Assembly (NCBI GenBank): GCA_029934265.1
Contig: JAOZMN010000057.1
Location: forward strand, 4,055-12,007
From: Bacteroidales bacterium
GTDB taxonomy: Bacteria; Bacteroidota; Bacteroidia; Bacteroidales; JAADGE01
Direction: 5' to 3'
DNA: 7,953 bases
The position numbers were made by a program, and so were the translations under genes. Positions 5,085 through 7,953 of this stretch are shown here, one piece after another. Under the pieces are notes generated by a model. That model saw nothing but the letters and a program-made list of their open reading frames with translations, was not told the DNA's origin and searched no databases. Positions within the stretch are counted from its first letter, which is position 1; each line of letters opens with the position of its first letter.

Positions 5085-6086
5085 TTACCGTATTTTGTCT
5101 GTAAGAAGTTTTATCTCGAAAGCCGGCGGTTTGCCCGTGTAAAGAATATTGTAAACCGCATCGGTTATAGGCATATAAATATTATATTTGCTGTTGATTT
5201 CGTGGATACATTTTGTGGCATACAGACCTTCAGCTATCATATTCATTTCAAGTTGAGCAACTTTAATCGAATAACCCTTCCCAATCATCGTACCGAAAAT
5301 TCTGTTTCTGCTGAATTGTGAATACGAAGTTACCATTAAATCGCCGAGATATTCCGTGCTTTTTATGTTTCTTTTTTTTGGGTGAACGACATCTACAAAA
5401 CGTTTAATTTCTTGAATTGCATTTGAAATAAGAACCGCATGAAAATTATCGCCGTACCCCAAGCCGTGACAAATTCCCGAAGCAACCGCAAAAACATTTT
5501 TCAGAACCGATGAATATTCCGTACCGTAAACATCGTCCGAAATTGAAGTTTTAAGGTATCGAGTTTCGAGCATCTCGGCAATAATTCCCGAATTGTGCAA
5601 ATTTTCCGAAGCTATAGTCAGATATGATAATCGTTCCATAGCAACCTCTTCTGCATGACAAGGACCTGCAATAACACTAATAGCTTCCGATGCAACACCG
5701 TATTTTTTTACGAAATATTCACCGATAACCATATTCTCGTCCGGAACGATACCCTTTATTCCCGAAACAATCATCTTTCCTTTTAAGTCCACCGTTAAGC
5801 CGGTCAGAGCCTCTTTTAAAAAAGCCGAAGGAATTGCAAGAATAATTATTTCCGATTTTTCAACGGCATAATTTATATCGTTGGTCAATTTTATTTTGTC
5901 TATATTTAAAGCAATGGTGCTTAAATATTTCGGATTTCTGGAATGTTCTTTTATATATTTAATCGAGCTTTCATTTCGCATATACCAATATACGGTATCT
6001 ATAAAATCCGATTCGCATATCATTTTCATCAAAGCAGTAGCCCAACTGCCACCACCCAAAATAGAAACTTTTCTTCTTGAAATCAC
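5085..6086 (-). CDS. gpsA: Glycerol-3-phosphate dehydrogenase [NAD(P)+]
   Basis: This 333 aa cytoplasmic enzyme reduces dihydroxyacetone phosphate to sn-glycerol 3-phosphate for phospholipid synthesis. The Rossmann dinucleotide motif is GGGSWATAL (11-19). IVSGIKGI (106-113) is typical, and GPCHAEEVAMERLSYLTIAS (141-160) is the Bacteroidota form of the family's GPxxAxE block. LKNVFAVASGI (195-205) holds the conserved lysine K196. LGDLMVTSYSQFSRNRIFG (247-265) is the substrate-binding block with D249. The length is normal and the ORF is intact. The start is GTG (6084-6086); a stop lies three codons upstream in frame and no ATG is available near the Rossmann motif, so GTG is the best start. It is convergent with the Spy-like gene and divergent from the PorE-like gene. 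A weak promoter-like element on this strand lies at 6175-6182. Confidence 0.96.
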   Translation of the reverse strand: MISRRKVSILGGGSWATALMKMICESDFIDTVYWYMRNESSIKYIKEHSRNPKYLSTIALNIDKIKLTNDINYAVEKSEIIILAIPSAFLKEALTGLTVDLKGKMIVSGIKGIVPDENMVIGEYFVKKYGVASEAISVIAGPCHAEEVAMERLSYLTIASENLHNSGIIAEMLETRYLKTSISDDVYGTEYSSVLKNVFAVASGICHGLGYGDNFHAVLISNAIQEIKRFVDVVHPKKRNIKSTEYLGDLMVTSYSQFSRNRIFGTMIGKGYSIKVAQLEMNMIAEGLYATKCIHEINSKYNIYMPITDAVYNILYTGKPPAFEIKLLTDKIR

Positions 6087-6101
6087 AATAAATTATTTTT
6101 A

Positions 6102-6146
6102 AGTAAGTACTCACACAAAAGTTTTATCATAACAACTCTTGTTTAA
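6102..6146. repeat. Short dispersed hairpin repeat, copy B
   Basis: AGTAAGTACTCACACAAAAG and following bases match 4432-4455 at 21 of 24 positions, and the ACAAAAG...CTCTTGT arms parallel those of copy A. A further perfect 8 bp inverted pair, TTATCATA (6124-6131) and TATGATAA (6150-6157), overlaps it. Here it lies in the gpsA leader, just upstream of the GTG start. Confidence 0.45.
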
Positions 6147-6174
6147 TAGTATGATAATTAGATTCTTATTAATG

Positions 6175-6182
6175 CAAATTTA
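6175..6182 (-). promoter_or_regulatory. Candidate -7 element for gpsA
   Basis: CAAATTTA on the plus strand reads TAAATTTG on the minus strand, matching TAnnTTTG and lying about 90 bp upstream of the gpsA start. No TTTG is visible at the expected -33 distance, so support is weak. Another match on the same strand is at 6218-6225. Confidence 0.3.
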
Positions 6183-6307
6183 TCAGATTAAAAAGTTTAA
6201 CGACCTAATTATTTATGCAAAAATATTTTATTTTTGTTGTTTTTAAAAATAAATGTTAAAAAAAATGCAGTTTTATCAAAAAAAATAAATTAATAGAAGA
6301 TTTTTTA

Positions 6308-6315
6308 TACATTTG
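6308..6315 (+). promoter_or_regulatory. Candidate -7 element for the PorE-like gene
   Basis: TACATTTG is a perfect TAnnTTTG match about 50 bp before the ATG at 6367. The region where the -33 TTTG should lie is a run of A and T without a match. The rest of the 280 bp divergent gap (6087-6366) is very AT-rich and shows no other gene. Confidence 0.4.
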
Positions 6316-6366
6316 TTGAATAAGATAAAAAAACAGTATTTAACCTTTATTAAAATTAATATTTTT

Positions 6367-7953
6367 ATGAAATTATTGCAACGGATTTTATTTATAAGCG
6401 TATTGATAAGCCTTTCTTTATCAACGTATTCACAGAAACGAGCTTTTAAAAAAGCAGATGCTGCATTCACGGCAGGCGAATATTTTGCCGCATCTGAAAT
6501 ATATGAAAAAATATATGCAAATTTGAAAAGTAAATCTGAAAAAGCATCTGTTTCATATAAAATAGGAGAATGTTATCGAAAAACCAATAATCCGAGAGGA
6601 GCAAAAAAATGGTATCGAAAAGCAATAAGCGGTAAATATAACAATCCGCTTGCTACTTTATATTATGCCGATGCCTTGAAAATGCTGGAATATTACGAGC
6701 AAGCCGAACAGCAATATCAGGAATACTCTGAAATGGTACCGGCAGACATACTTGGTCCGCAAGGAGTTAAGTCTTGTAAAGATGCCGTTGCTTGGATGAA
6801 ATCGCCGACAAGGCATGATGTAGAAATAATGGACGCTTTGAAATCAAAAGCAACCGATTACTCTCCGGCTTTCGGAGCAAGCACTTCCGAAATATATTTC
6901 AGTTCTACACGAGAAAACACAACCGGCACAAGTACAGATAAAATTTCAGGACAGAAATTTTCCGATATTTTTTACATCAAAAAAGACCGCAAAGGAAAAT
7001 GGAGCGAAGCCGTACCCGTAGAGGGAGGTATCAATACCGATTTTGACGAAGGCTCGCCGTGTATAATTAACGGCGGAGCAACAATGTATTATACTTCTTG
7101 CAAACCGGGAAAATCAACAGGAAGATGTAAAATCTATAAATCAAGAAAATCTTCCGATTCATGGGGCGACCCGCAACTTGTAGAATTATTTGCCGACAGC
7201 TCAATTTCCGTTGCACACCCTGCTGTTACAAAAGATGAACTTACCATATATTTTGTTTGTGATACTCTTGAAGGAAGTGGTGGAAAAGATATTTGGGTTG
7301 CAAAAAGAGCAAGTGCAACAAGTCGTTGGAGTAAACCTGTAAATATGGGCAGTAAAATTAACACTAAAAATAATGAAGAATTTCCGTTTATCAGAGACAA
7401 TGGTGAATTGTATTTTGCATCAAACGGACATCAAGGAATGGGAGGTTTGGATATTTTTAAAGCCAAAAAAGAGGGTAAATCATGGACAATTACAAACATG
7501 AAATATCCGATAAATTCTTCAAAAGACGATTTTGGAATTTGTTATTACGAAAACCAAAAACGAGGCTGTTTTACTTCGACAAGAGAACGCAGCGATAATA
7601 TTTATTATTTTGAACTTCCTGATATGATTTTTAGTATGAAGGGAGTTATTAAAGATTCTAAAACAGGTGAAATTATTGAAGGTGTAAAAATTAAATTAAC
7701 AGGAAGTAATGGAACAAACAAAGAAATAACATCATCTTCCGACGGTACTTTCAGATTTAAACTAAAGAAAAGTACAAGCTATAAGATAGTTGCAGTTAAA
7801 GATAATTTTTTGATAACACAAGCCGAAGAAACAACTGCAGGACTCAAAGTAAGTAAAGTTTTTAGTATAGAAATGGAACTTATTTCAACAAACACAGAAA
7901 TTGACCTACCTAATATAGAGTATGATTTAGGTAAGTCAAAATTAAGACCAGAA
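6367..7953 (+). CDS. PorE-like TPR/propeller/CRD/OmpA protein, 3' truncated
   Basis: The frame is open from ATG 6367 to the window end (529 codons, no stop). Residues 1-23 form a signal peptide (MKLLQRILFISVLISLSLST then YSQ). Tetratricopeptide-like helices span about 25-145 (FTAGEYFAASEIYEKIY, YRKTNNPRGAKKWYRKAI, DALKMLEYYEQAEQQYQEY). Beta-propeller blades of the PD40/WD40-like type follow at about 164-418 (DYSPAFGASTSEIYFSSTRE, AHPAVTKDELTIYF, EEFPFIRDNGELYFASNG, LDIF). A carboxypeptidase-regulatory-like domain spans about 422-505 (GVIKDSKTGEIIEGVKIKL, SDGTFRF). The first strand of an OmpA peptidoglycan-binding domain (NIEYDLGKSKLRPE) appears at the edge. This order matches Porphyromonas gingivalis PorE, an outer-membrane-associated component of type IX secretion. 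Unlike PorE, no lipobox cysteine is seen. It could also be one of the other paralogous OmpA/PD40 proteins common in the phylum. Confidence 0.88.
   Translation, partial: MKLLQRILFISVLISLSLSTYSQKRAFKKADAAFTAGEYFAASEIYEKIYANLKSKSEKASVSYKIGECYRKTNNPRGAKKWYRKAISGKYNNPLATLYYADALKMLEYYEQAEQQYQEYSEMVPADILGPQGVKSCKDAVAWMKSPTRHDVEIMDALKSKATDYSPAFGASTSEIYFSSTRENTTGTSTDKISGQKFSDIFYIKKDRKGKWSEAVPVEGGINTDFDEGSPCIINGGATMYYTSCKPGKSTGRCKIYKSRKSSDSWGDPQLVELFADSSISVAHPAVTKDELTIYFVCDTLEGSGGKDIWVAKRASATSRWSKPVNMGSKINTKNNEEFPFIRDNGELYFASNGHQGMGGLDIFKAKKEGKSWTITNMKYPINSSKDDFGICYYENQKRGCFTSTRERSDNIYYFELPDMIFSMKGVIKDSKTGEIIEGVKIKLTGSNGTNKEITSSSDGTFRFKLKKSTSYKIVAVKDNFLITQAEETTAGLKVSKVFSIEMELISTNTEIDLPNIEYDLGKSKLRPE

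Overview
The window looks like a chromosomal piece of an AT-rich member of the Bacteroidota. The signs are TAnnTTTG-type promoter elements, start codons without clear Shine-Dalgarno sequences, a transketolase split into half-subunits, a GpsA with the motif GPCHAEEVAMERLSYLTIAS, and a partial protein with the domain order of the type IX secretion protein PorE. I could not run searches, so the lineage is an inference from gene content and signals.

Layout. Positions 1-200 hold six tandem copies of a 30-31 bp palindromic repeat that runs directly into a reverse transcriptase reading frame (about 204-1451). The RT has the [LIV]GxxxSQ motif of diversity-generating-retroelement (DGR) RTs. It has no standard start codon before GTG 438, and it carries an in-frame 33 bp palindrome. 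A gene-free stretch (1452-2100) follows. It contains a long hairpin, a 135 bp inverted-repeat element with 8 bp flanking duplications inserted into an older palindrome, a good Bacteroidota promoter, and the first copy of a 131/132 bp structured repeat. Next come the C-terminal half of a split transketolase (2101-3036) and an ECF sigma factor (3061-3576). The second copy of the structured repeat (3674-3805) has a clean 8 bp duplication. After it come a single-pass membrane protein with a likely anti-sigma role (3832-4413) and a small exported helical protein resembling Spy/CpxP (4551-5003). A heptamer repeat separates that gene from the convergent gpsA (5085-6086, minus strand). A 280 bp divergent intergenic region leads to a PorE-like TPR/propeller/CRD/OmpA gene that is cut by the window end (6367-7953).

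How the genes relate. The sigma factor, membrane protein and exported helical protein form a plausible cell-envelope stress module (sigma, anti-sigma, periplasmic sensor). The transketolase half and GpsA are central carbon and phospholipid metabolism. The left third is a mobile-DNA region with at least five palindromic sequence types. No DGR template/variable repeat pair, accessory Avd gene or target gene is visible, so the RT is either part of a DGR whose other parts lie outside the window or a remnant.
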